A DNA stretch of 5,814 bases, taken from the NCBI GenBank assembly GCA_025453505.1, contig JALOQG010000310.1:1-5814 (forward strand), in the 5' to 3' direction. Below the pieces are notes generated by a model, which saw nothing but the letters and a program-made list of their open reading frames with translations, had not been told where the DNA came from and ran no database searches. Below, one piece after another: positions 1 to 5,681 of the stretch. A program made the translations under genes and the position numbers. This DNA comes from Myxococcota bacterium (GTDB lineage Bacteria; Myxococcota_A; UBA9160; PR03). The stretch's first letter is position 1. Each line of letters starts with the position of its first letter.

Positions 1-707
1 ATCGCGACGTTCATGAACGTGCGGCACGCGAACGCCGCGAGCGCGGTCAGCACCGCGCGATGCGTCGAGACCGCGCCCTTCGGATGGCCGGTCGTGCCCG
101 ACGTGTAGAGGATCGTCGCGTCGAGATCGGCGTGGAGATCGACTTGCGGCATCGCCGCACCGGGGACGACGGCGTCCTCCCAGTGCTCGGCGCCCTCCGG
201 CAGCGCACCGGGCGTGCGCACCGCGATCACGCGGGCGCCGTGCTTCGCGAGCAGCGGCGCGATCCGGGCCGTGCGTTCCGCGTCGGCGATCACGAGCCGC
301 GCGCCACTGTCGCCGAGCGCGTAGTCGAACTCGTCCGCCGTCCACCACGCGTTCATCGACACCGAGATCGCGCCGATCGACGTGATCGCCGCGAACGACA
401 CCACCCACTCCGGGTAGTTCCGCATCGCGATCGCGACGCGATCGCCGACGCCGACGCCGCGCAGGGCGAGCGCCGCCGCGAGCGCGTCCACGCGCGCCAT
501 CGTGTCGGCGAAGCTCCAGCGCTCGTCCTCGTAGACGAGGAACGTCTCGTCGCCGCGGGCGCGCGCCGTGTCGAAGAGCGCGCGCAGCGAGGGCGCCGCG
601 TTCTTGAACACTTTCGTGCGGCGGCCGAGCACGTCGGCCTCGACGATCTCGTACGGCTTGCCCGGTCCCGTCGCCGCGGCGGCCGCCTCCTGCCAGCTCA
701 TGCCCAT
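1..707 (-). CDS. Acyl-CoA synthetase / AMP-dependent ligase (class I adenylate-forming), N-terminal 235 residues, cut by window edge
   Basis: The protein should activate a carboxylic acid with ATP to an acyl-adenylate and transfer it to CoA; the fatty or aromatic substrate cannot be told. Only the N-terminal part is present. It shows the typical opening (a SLRALFDTARARGDETFLVYEDERW-like start near residues 39-62), a VGDRVAIAMRNYPEW segment, and the phosphate-binding signature YTSGTTGHPKGA at residues 201-212, diagnostic of the ANL superfamily. The catalytic C-terminal domain lies beyond position 1. The ATG at 707 is chosen because GGAGAG sits 5 bases upstream; an in-frame ATG at 701 is the alternative. 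The gene follows the symporter by 12 bp, so the two are very probably co-transcribed. The family is certain. The exact class (medium/long-chain fatty acid, or other acid) is open without the C-terminal half and homology search. Confidence 0.93.
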   Translation of the reverse strand, partial: MGMSWQEAAAAATGPGKPYEIVEADVLGRRTKVFKNAAPSLRALFDTARARGDETFLVYEDERWSFADTMARVDALAAALALRGVGVGDRVAIAMRNYPEWVVSFAAITSIGAISVSMNAWWTADEFDYALGDSGARLVIADAERTARIAPLLAKHGARVIAVRTPGALPEGAEHWEDAVVPGAAMPQVDLHADLDATILYTSGTTGHPKGAVSTHRAVLTALAAFACRTFMNVA

Positions 708-719
708 CGCGTCTCTCCG
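708..719 (-). promoter_or_regulatory. Shine-Dalgarno region of the acyl-CoA synthetase gene
   Basis: The 12-bp gap between the symporter stop and the ligase start reads CGGAGAGACGCG on the coding strand. GGAGAG is a good ribosome binding site 5 bases from the ATG at 707, and it favours that ATG over the one at 701. There is no room for a promoter or terminator, which supports an operon. Confidence 0.7.
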
Positions 720-1979
720 CTACGACGGCGGCGGCGCCGTCTCGCCCCTGGACACCACCACCGCCGCCGCGAGATCGCCGGTCACGTTCACCGTGGTGCG
801 GCACATGTCGAGGAAGCGATCGACGCCGAGGATCAGGCCGATCGCTTCGGGCGGGACGTGGATCATGCCGAGGATCATCGCGATCACCGGGATCGATCCC
901 GCCGGCACGCCGGCCGTGCCGATGCCGCCGAGCACGCAGATGCCGACGATGCCGAGCTGCTGCGCGAACGAGAGATCGACGCCGTAGAGCTGCGCGAGGA
1001 AGAGCACCGTCACGCCTTCGAAGAGCGCCGTGCCGTTCTGGTTCGCGGTCGAGCCGATCGTCAGCACGAAGCGGCTGACGTGCGAAGGCAGTTTCAGCTC
1101 GCGGTCGGCGACGAGCAGCGCGGTCGGCAGCGTCGCGTTGCTCGACGCGGTCGAGAACGCCGTCAGCATCGCCGCGCGGATGCCGCGGTAGAAGACGACG
1201 GGGCTCATACCGCCGAGCCAGCGCACCGAGATCGGATACGTGACGAGCATGTGCAGCGAGAGCGCGCCGACCACGACGCCGACGTACGCCGCCAGCTCGC
1301 CGAGCACTTCGTAGCCGAGCCGCGCGGTCGTCGTGAAGAGCAGGCACGCGACGCCGAGCGGTGCCATGCGGATCACCGTGCCGAGCAGCCACATCACGAC
1401 GTCGAAGAGGCCCTGGAGTGCCTCTTCGAGGCGGCGCGCCGGCTCGGTGCGCACGGCCGCGAGTCCGATGCCGAGCAGCAGCGAGAACACCATCACCGCG
1501 AGCATGTCGCCGTCGGCGAGCGCTCCGACCACGTTGCTCGGCACGAGCTGCACGAAGAAGTCGGCGCCCGAGCGGCCGGCGAGCGGGGAGGGCGCCGACG
1601 CTGCCGCGGTGGTCGCGCGCAGCTTCGCGGCGAGTTCCGGATCGAGTCCGCGGCCCGGCCCGATCCATTCGACGAGACCGACGCCGAGCAGCACCGCGAT
1701 CGACGACACCGCGAGCGTGTAGAGACCGAAGCGAAGTCCGACGCGCCCGAGGTGGCGCAGATCCCCGAGCCCCGCGACGCCGAGCGCGAGCGCCGGCACC
1801 ACGAGCGGGATCACCAGCATCGAGAGCAGGCGCAGGAAGATCGTGCCGACCGGCGCCGTGAACCAGGTGATGACCTGCTCGACCCACGCGGCGTCCGGCG
1901 CGAGGAAGTGCACCGTGGTGCCGAGGCCCGCGCCGACGAAGAGGCCGAGCAGCATGCGTCGCGAGAGCGATCCGCTCAC
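720..1979 (-). CDS. Dicarboxylate/amino acid:cation symporter, DAACS (GltP/DctA/GltPh) family
   Basis: Inner-membrane secondary transporter of 419 residues, the usual family size, expected to import acidic amino acids or C4-dicarboxylates with cations. Features in order: TM1 from about residue 9; a TM2 with MLVIPLVVPALALG (54-67); a TM4 segment LVPSNVVGALADGDMLAVMV; the serine-rich HP1 loop STASSNATLP (276-285); the TM7 motif NQNG (313-316, normally NMDG); the HP2 tip GVPAGS (357-362); and TM8 DRFLDMCRTTVNVTGD (387-402). D391, R394, T395, N398 and D402 match substrate and sodium ligands D394, R397, T398, N401 and D405 of archaeal GltPh; the arginine points to a substrate with a side-chain carboxylate. 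Several Na3-site residues appear replaced (see findings). The GTG at 1979 overlaps the thiI stop as GTGA, indicating translational coupling; ATG 1955 is an alternative. Family certain, substrate uncertain. Confidence 0.95.
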   Translation of the reverse strand: MSGSLSRRMLLGLFVGAGLGTTVHFLAPDAAWVEQVITWFTAPVGTIFLRLLSMLVIPLVVPALALGVAGLGDLRHLGRVGLRFGLYTLAVSSIAVLLGVGLVEWIGPGRGLDPELAAKLRATTAAASAPSPLAGRSGADFFVQLVPSNVVGALADGDMLAVMVFSLLLGIGLAAVRTEPARRLEEALQGLFDVVMWLLGTVIRMAPLGVACLLFTTTARLGYEVLGELAAYVGVVVGALSLHMLVTYPISVRWLGGMSPVVFYRGIRAAMLTAFSTASSNATLPTALLVADRELKLPSHVSRFVLTIGSTANQNGTALFEGVTVLFLAQLYGVDLSFAQQLGIVGICVLGGIGTAGVPAGSIPVIAMILGMIHVPPEAIGLILGVDRFLDMCRTTVNVTGDLAAAVVVSRGETAPPPS

Positions 1980-3475
1980 GCGATCGGCTCGGGCGTCGCG
2001 AGGTGCCGCTCGCGTGCGAGCGCGACGAGCGCCTTCAGCCCGCCGCGGAAGTGTGCGGCGTCGAAGCCGCCGGCGCGCATCTGCTCGGCGAGGTGGGCGC
2101 TCTTGAGACCGAACTCGCAGTAGAGCACGTAGCGCCCGTCCTTCGCGAACGAGCGCCACGCGACGCGCGCGCGCTCGAAGTCGAGGTGCAGCGCGCCCGG
2201 CCAGTGCCACGCCGCGAACGCGGTCCGCGAGCGCAGGTCGAGCACCGTGGCGCCGTCGGCGATCGCGTCCACTTCGAGTTCGGGAATGCCGAGCGCGTCC
2301 GGATCGAGCGTGTGCAGATCGAACACGCGCCGCGCTTCGATCGCGCGCGCGAGCGTCGCGGGATCGAGCAGCGATTCTTCCGCCGCGACGACCTCCGCGC
2401 GCGAGCTCGTCGCCGGCCGCGTCGGCACCATCGCGCAGTACTCGCCGACCACCGCCGAGAGCCTGGCCGTGCCGATCTTCTCGGCGCGGCGGATGATCTC
2501 GTCCTTGGTCGCGCCGACCAGCGGGCGCAGGATCGGCAGCGACGTCGCGTGCGAGATCGCCGCCAGGTTCGAGAGCGTCTGCGACGAGACCTGTCCGACG
2601 GCGTCGCCCGTCACGATCGCGTCGGCGCGGCGCATCCGCGCGATCGCCTCGGCGGCGCGCAGCATCTGGCGCTTGAGCAGGATCTGCCAGTAGCGCGTGC
2701 GGGTCCGCGCGCGGATCTCGGCGGCGACGGGCTCGAAGTCGATCGCGTGCAGATGCGCCTCGTCGCCGTACGACCAGTCGCGGCCGAGCACCTGCGCGAC
2801 GCGCAGCGCGCCGAGTTCGTGCGCGCGGCCGCCGAGATTGCAGAACACGTAGTCGAGATGGACGCCGCGGCGCAGCATCTGCCACGCGGCGACCGCCGAG
2901 TCGAAGCCGCCGGAGAGCAGCGCGACCGCGCTGCCCTCGACGCCGAGCGGCAGTCCGCCCGGCCCGCGCAGCTCCGCCGTGCACAGGTACGCGTGGCTCC
3001 CGTGCAGCTCGATCGGGACCGACACCTCGGGCGTGTCGAGATCGACGCCCGCCGCGTGCTCGAGCAGCCGCGTCCCGAGCGCGCGCTCGATCGCGCGCGG
3101 ATCGAGGCCGATGTGCGAGCGCTCGCCGACGCGCCGCGCGCGCACCGCGAAGCGCCGGCCCGCGACGGCGTCGCGGAAGCGTTCGTACGCGACGCGCACG
3201 ACTTCGTCGTGCTTCTCCGCCGGATGCACCTGCGCGATCGCGAGCGACTGCACGCCGAAGACGCGCGCGAGCGCGGCCGCCACGCGCGGCTCGCCGCTCG
3301 CGACGAAGATGCGGTTGGGCGAGCGCGTCACCTGCGCCGTCGCGCCGGCGTCCCGCAGCGCGGCGCGTACGTTGCGCAGCAGCTGCGCCTCGAAGCGACG
3401 TCGCGTGGGCTTGGCCTTGGTCGCGATCTCGCCGGAGAAGCGCAGCAGGATGATCTCGGGATCGCTCGCGGGCAC
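1976..3475 (-). CDS. thiI: tRNA uracil 4-sulfurtransferase ThiI (THUMP, PP-loop and rhodanese domains)
   Basis: Cytoplasmic enzyme that adenylates U8 of tRNA and replaces its oxygen with sulfur to give 4-thiouridine. In E. coli it also passes sulfur to ThiS for the thiamine thiazole; the sulfur donor is a cysteine desulfurase, not in this window. At 499 residues it resembles E. coli ThiI (482). An N-terminal ferredoxin-like and THUMP region (about 1-170) is followed by the PP-loop SGGFDS (188-193), NLGGRAHELG, TGDAVGQVSSQTLSNL, and GEYCAMVP with Cys347 (E. coli Cys344). A C-terminal rhodanese domain has LYCEFG with Cys453 (E. coli Cys456, which carries the persulfide). Both relay cysteines are kept, so the sulfur relay looks intact. 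The GTG at 3475 is the only sensible start: an in-frame TAG lies at 3485-3487. It heads the minus-strand operon. No other thiamine gene is near. Confidence 0.97.
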   Translation of the reverse strand: MPASDPEIILLRFSGEIATKAKPTRRRFEAQLLRNVRAALRDAGATAQVTRSPNRIFVASGEPRVAAALARVFGVQSLAIAQVHPAEKHDEVVRVAYERFRDAVAGRRFAVRARRVGERSHIGLDPRAIERALGTRLLEHAAGVDLDTPEVSVPIELHGSHAYLCTAELRGPGGLPLGVEGSAVALLSGGFDSAVAAWQMLRRGVHLDYVFCNLGGRAHELGALRVAQVLGRDWSYGDEAHLHAIDFEPVAAEIRARTRTRYWQILLKRQMLRAAEAIARMRRADAIVTGDAVGQVSSQTLSNLAAISHATSLPILRPLVGATKDEIIRRAEKIGTARLSAVVGEYCAMVPTRPATSSRAEVVAAEESLLDPATLARAIEARRVFDLHTLDPDALGIPELEVDAIADGATVLDLRSRTAFAAWHWPGALHLDFERARVAWRSFAKDGRYVLYCEFGLKSAHLAEQMRAGGFDAAHFRGGLKALVALARERHLATPEPIA

Positions 3476-3504
3476 ACGCGGACGCTACCGCTACATTGCC
3501 GGCC
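3476..3504. promoter_or_regulatory. Compact divergent promoter region between thiI and the HAD hydrolase gene
   Basis: Only 29 bp separate the two divergent GTG starts. On the minus strand TAGCGT (3487 to 3482) is a TANNNT-type -10 hexamer whose expected transcription start falls at 3475, the G of the thiI GTG. On the plus strand TACATT (3492-3497, four of six bases match TATAAT) predicts a start at about 3504, next to the GTG at 3505. No good -35 is seen for either (at most three of six matches), and neither GTG has a clear Shine-Dalgarno. Promoters for both genes must lie here or inside the opposing coding regions. The hexamers are short, so the call is inference. Confidence 0.4.
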
Positions 3505-4221
3505 GTGCTGCACTGGGACGGAACACCGATCGAGGCGCTGCTCCTCGATCTCGACGACACGATCCTCGACAACGCCGCGGGTCTCGAAACGGCGTGGCGC
3601 AGCGTGGCGGACGCCGTCGCGTCGGAGCTCGGCGGCGTCTCCAGCGAGGCGGTCCTCGAGCAGCTGCGCACCAGCAGCGACTGGTTCTGGGCCGACGACG
3701 AGCGCCATCGCTGGGGCCGGCTCGACATGCCCGGCTCGCGGCGCAGCGTGATCGAGCACGTGTTCGCGTCGCTGGGGCGTCCGTCGCCCGTGCGCGCGGC
3801 CGAGATCGCGGAGCTCTACTCGCGGTTGCGCGACGCGGCGCTCGCGCCCTTTCCCGGCGCGCTCGAAGCGCTCGCGCGGCTGCGCGCGAAGGCGCCCGCG
3901 CTCGGGCTCGTCACCAACGGCGCCGCGGCGCCGCAGCGCGCCAAGATCGACCGCTTCGATCTCGCGCGCTTCTTCGACGTGATCGTGGTCGAGGGCGAGA
4001 TCGGACACGGCAAGCCCGACCCGCGCAACTTCCAGCACGCGCTCGACGCGATCGGCGCCGCATCCGAACGTGCGCTGATGGCCGGCGACAACTTCGAGTG
4101 TGACGTGCGCGGCGCGCTCGGCGCCGGCGTGCAGCACGCGGTGTGGATCGTCCGCGCGGACCGACCCTACCGGACACCGGGCGCGGGCAAGCAGGAGCTG
4201 GTCGAACGTCTCGGGATCTGA
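3505..4221 (+). CDS. HAD superfamily hydrolase (subfamily IA-like phosphatase)
   Basis: Soluble phosphatase-type enzyme of 238 residues with all four HAD motifs. Motif I is DLDDT (15-19; Asp15 nucleophile, Asp17 general acid/base), motif II LVTNG (Thr137), motif III GKPDP (Lys170), and motif IV AGDNFECD with Asp195 and Asp200 for magnesium. The insert between motifs I and II (about 25-115) is helical and carries SSDWFWADDERHRWGRLDM, as in C1-cap members such as YjjG-like nucleotidases and phosphoglycolate-phosphatase-like proteins. The substrate cannot be assigned; a nucleotide monophosphate or small phosphorylated metabolite is likely. GTG 3505 is preferred. A TTG at 3496 would add three residues but sits inside the putative -10 hexamer, and neither has a clear ribosome site. 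Its stop is one base before the reductase start, so the two genes form an operon. Confidence 0.92.
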   Translation: MLHWDGTPIEALLLDLDDTILDNAAGLETAWRSVADAVASELGGVSSEAVLEQLRTSSDWFWADDERHRWGRLDMPGSRRSVIEHVFASLGRPSPVRAAEIAELYSRLRDAALAPFPGALEALARLRAKAPALGLVTNGAAAPQRAKIDRFDLARFFDVIVVEGEIGHGKPDPRNFQHALDAIGAASERALMAGDNFECDVRGALGAGVQHAVWIVRADRPYRTPGAGKQELVERLGI

Positions 4222-4222
4222 C

Positions 4223-5425
4223 GTGACGCTGGGAACGATCGCAGTCGTGGGCGGATCGCTGGCGGGACTGCGCGCGGTCGAGACGTTGCGCCGCGCCGGC
4301 TTCGACGGCCGCATCGAGTGGATCGGTGCGGAATCGCACGAGCCCTACGACCGCCCGCCGCTCTCGAAGCAGGTGCTGCGCGGCGAATGGGGCCCCGAGC
4401 GCATCGCGCTCGCGCGCGACGGACTCGCGCCGCTGCGCGCAGAGCTGCACTTCGGCGCGCGCGCCGTGCGGCTCGACGCCCGTGAGCGTCGCGTCGAGCT
4501 CGAAGGCGGCGAGCAGATCGCCTTCGACGGTCTCGTCATCGCGACCGGCGCCGCGCCGCGCAAGCTGCCCGGTCAGCCGGATCTCGCGGGCGTCTTCACG
4601 CTCCGCACCCTCGACGACGCGCTCGCGATCCGCGCCGCTCTCGACGCGGGGCCGCGCGTCGCGGTCGTCGGCGGCGGCTTCATCGGCGCCGAGGTCGCCG
4701 CGAGCTGCCGCGAGCGCGGCCTCGAAGTGACGCTGATCGAAGCGCTCGGCCAGCCGCTCGAACAGGCGCTCGGCGCGTCGATCGGCGCGCTCTTCGCCGG
4801 CATCCACCGCGACCACGGCGTCGCGATCCGCACCGGCAGCGCCGTCGCGTCGATCGAAGGCGAACGCCGCGTCGAGCGCGTGCGCCTCGCCGACGGCAGC
4901 GTGATCCCCGCCGACGTCGTGATCGTCGGCATCGGCGTGCGCCCCGAAACCGCCTGGCTCGCCGACTCCGGCGTCGAGATCTCCGACGGCGTCGTGTGCG
5001 ACGACCACTGCCTGACCTGCGTGCCGAACATCGTCGCCGCCGGCGACGTCGCCCGCTTTCCGAGCGCCCGCTACGGCGAATCGATCCGCGTCGAGCACTG
5101 GACCCACGCCGTCGAACAGGCCGAAGCCGCCGTCGCCACGCTGCTGCACGGCCGCGACGTCGCAGCGCCCTTCGACCCCGTCCCCTACGTCTGGTCCGAT
5201 CAGTTCGACGCCAAGCTCGCCGTCGCCGGCCGCCCGCGCGCCAGCGACGAGATGCGCGTCGTCGAAGGCTCCTTCGAAGACCGCAAGTTCGTCGCGATCA
5301 CCGGCCGCGACGGCAAGCTCTCGGGCGCGATCGGCCTCAATCGCATGCGCAAGCTGATGGAGTGGCGGCAGTCGCTGCGGGAAGGAATCAGCTTCGAAGC
5401 GGCGATCGCGCGCGCGGCGGGGTGA
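4223..5425 (+). CDS. NAD(H)-type FAD-dependent ferredoxin/rubredoxin reductase-like oxidoreductase
   Basis: Flavoprotein of 400 residues, the usual length for reductases that pass electrons from NAD(P)H to a ferredoxin or rubredoxin serving a Rieske oxygenase, P450 or alkane hydroxylase. An N-terminal FAD Rossmann motif VVGGSLAG (8-15) and the PYDRPPLSK segment (41-49) are followed by VIATGAAPR, a second Rossmann motif GGGFIGAE (150-157) for the pyridine nucleotide, AAGD (272-275) contacting FAD, EHWTHAVEQA from 291, and a C-terminal reductase dimer domain. Glu173 ends the second beta strand after the GGGFIG motif, where an acidic residue normally favours NADH over NADPH. The GTG at 4223 lies one base after the HAD stop; GGGA at 4213-4216 is a weak ribosome site. 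No redox partner or oxygenase gene is visible, so the physiological role is open. Confidence 0.93.
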   Translation: MTLGTIAVVGGSLAGLRAVETLRRAGFDGRIEWIGAESHEPYDRPPLSKQVLRGEWGPERIALARDGLAPLRAELHFGARAVRLDARERRVELEGGEQIAFDGLVIATGAAPRKLPGQPDLAGVFTLRTLDDALAIRAALDAGPRVAVVGGGFIGAEVAASCRERGLEVTLIEALGQPLEQALGASIGALFAGIHRDHGVAIRTGSAVASIEGERRVERVRLADGSVIPADVVIVGIGVRPETAWLADSGVEISDGVVCDDHCLTCVPNIVAAGDVARFPSARYGESIRVEHWTHAVEQAEAAVATLLHGRDVAAPFDPVPYVWSDQFDAKLAVAGRPRASDEMRVVEGSFEDRKFVAITGRDGKLSGAIGLNRMRKLMEWRQSLREGISFEAAIARAAG

Positions 5426-5521
5426 GGGATCGCGCGAGCGCCGCGTGTCAGCGACCTGGTGCGCGACAACGTGGATCTCTTCGGCTCGGTCCGACCTTCG
5501 TCAGCAACTTGCCAACGGATC

Positions 5522-5589
5522 GGCGTTCAGCGGCGGCCGACAGCGCCTCTGCGGCCGTCCGGAGCGCCAGAGGTTGACGCCAGAACGCC
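5522..5589. repeat. Nested inverted repeats upstream of hicB
   Basis: A perfect 7-bp pair, GGCGTTC (5522-5528) and GAACGCC (5583-5589), encloses a 6-bp pair, CCTCTG (5546-5551) and CAGAGG (5568-5573). CGCCAGA also occurs twice in direct orientation, at 5565-5571 and 5578-5584. The right arms flank and enter the candidate hicB promoter, so they could be operator half-sites; they could also be the arms of a recombination-type palindrome. Confidence 0.45.
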
Positions 5590-5602
5590 ACCAAACCAGA
5601 AT
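5574..5602 (+). promoter_or_regulatory. Candidate sigma70-type promoter for hicB
   Basis: TTGACG (5574-5579) matches five of six -35 bases. CAGAAT (5597-5602) matches four of six -10 bases. They are separated by the optimal 17 bp. Transcription would start near 5609, giving a leader of about 73 bases before the hicB ATG. This is the best promoter match in the window, but it is predicted from consensus only. Confidence 0.45.
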
Positions 5603-5625
5603 GGAACCAAGCTGTTGGATACCCG

Positions 5626-5649
5626 CTGCAACGGCTCGTCAGCCGGCAG
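5626..5649 (+). promoter_or_regulatory. Stem-loop in the hicB leader
   Basis: CTGC (5626-5629) and CGGCT (5632-5636) pair with AGCCG (5641-5645) and GCAG (5646-5649). This gives nine G-C-rich pairs with an AA bulge and a CGTC loop. It ends 32 bases before the hicB ATG. No T-run follows, so it is not an intrinsic terminator. It could shape translation or mRNA stability, or act as a DNA operator. Confidence 0.4.
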
Positions 5650-5669
5650 GTCCCGCGAGCACGAGCTGC

Positions 5670-5676
5670 AGGAAGG
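5670..5676 (+). promoter_or_regulatory. Ribosome binding site of hicB
   Basis: AGGAAGG lies just upstream of the ATG at 5682, with AGGA ending 8 bases before it. It is one of the two clearest Shine-Dalgarno sequences in the window and fixes the hicB start over the nearby in-frame ATG at 5688. Confidence 0.7.
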
Positions 5677-5681
5677 TCAGA

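Larger units (their letters stand above)
5426..5681. other. Non-coding 256-bp stretch of lower GC between the reductase and hicB
   Basis: No convincing gene is seen on either strand. Base composition falls below that of the upstream genes, most clearly around 5580-5640. It contains inverted repeats (5522-5589), a candidate promoter (5574-5602), a stem-loop (5626-5649) and an attC-like arrangement (5511-5620), described separately. No T-run following a hairpin was found after the reductase stop, so no intrinsic terminator can be named. Confidence 0.7.

Noticed and set aside
421..445. Clustered GCGATCGC-like octamers, resembling cyanobacterial HIP1 repeats
   Set aside because: They sit in coding sequence and follow from Ala-Ile-Ala and Asp-Arg codons in a GC-rich genome; single clusters are not a dispersed repeat.
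60..2123. Long plus-strand open frame of 687 codons opposite the ligase, symporter and thiI 3' end
   Set aside because: Its product is almost entirely Arg, Asp, His, Glu and Ala, as expected from the antisense of GC-rich genes. It overlaps three clearly real minus-strand genes.
720..3728. A 1002-codon minus-strand frame that would make the symporter a fusion with a long N-terminal extension
   Set aside because: Only the last 419 codons look like protein. The rest is an Arg/Ala-rich shadow of thiI in another frame, and the GTG at 1979 is a natural start overlapping the thiI stop.
2003..3751. Plus-strand frame of 582 codons opposite thiI
   Set aside because: Low-complexity Arg/Ala/Asp/Val product with no domain; thiI on the other strand has complete motifs.
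3911..5149. Minus-strand frame of 412 codons opposite the HAD and reductase genes
   Set aside because: Antisense shadow with Asp/Ala/Arg/His-rich product; both plus-strand genes have full catalytic motifs.
5426..5460. Possible terminator after the reductase gene
   Set aside because: Short self-complementary GC runs such as TCGCGCGA are present, but there is no stable stem with a following T-run.
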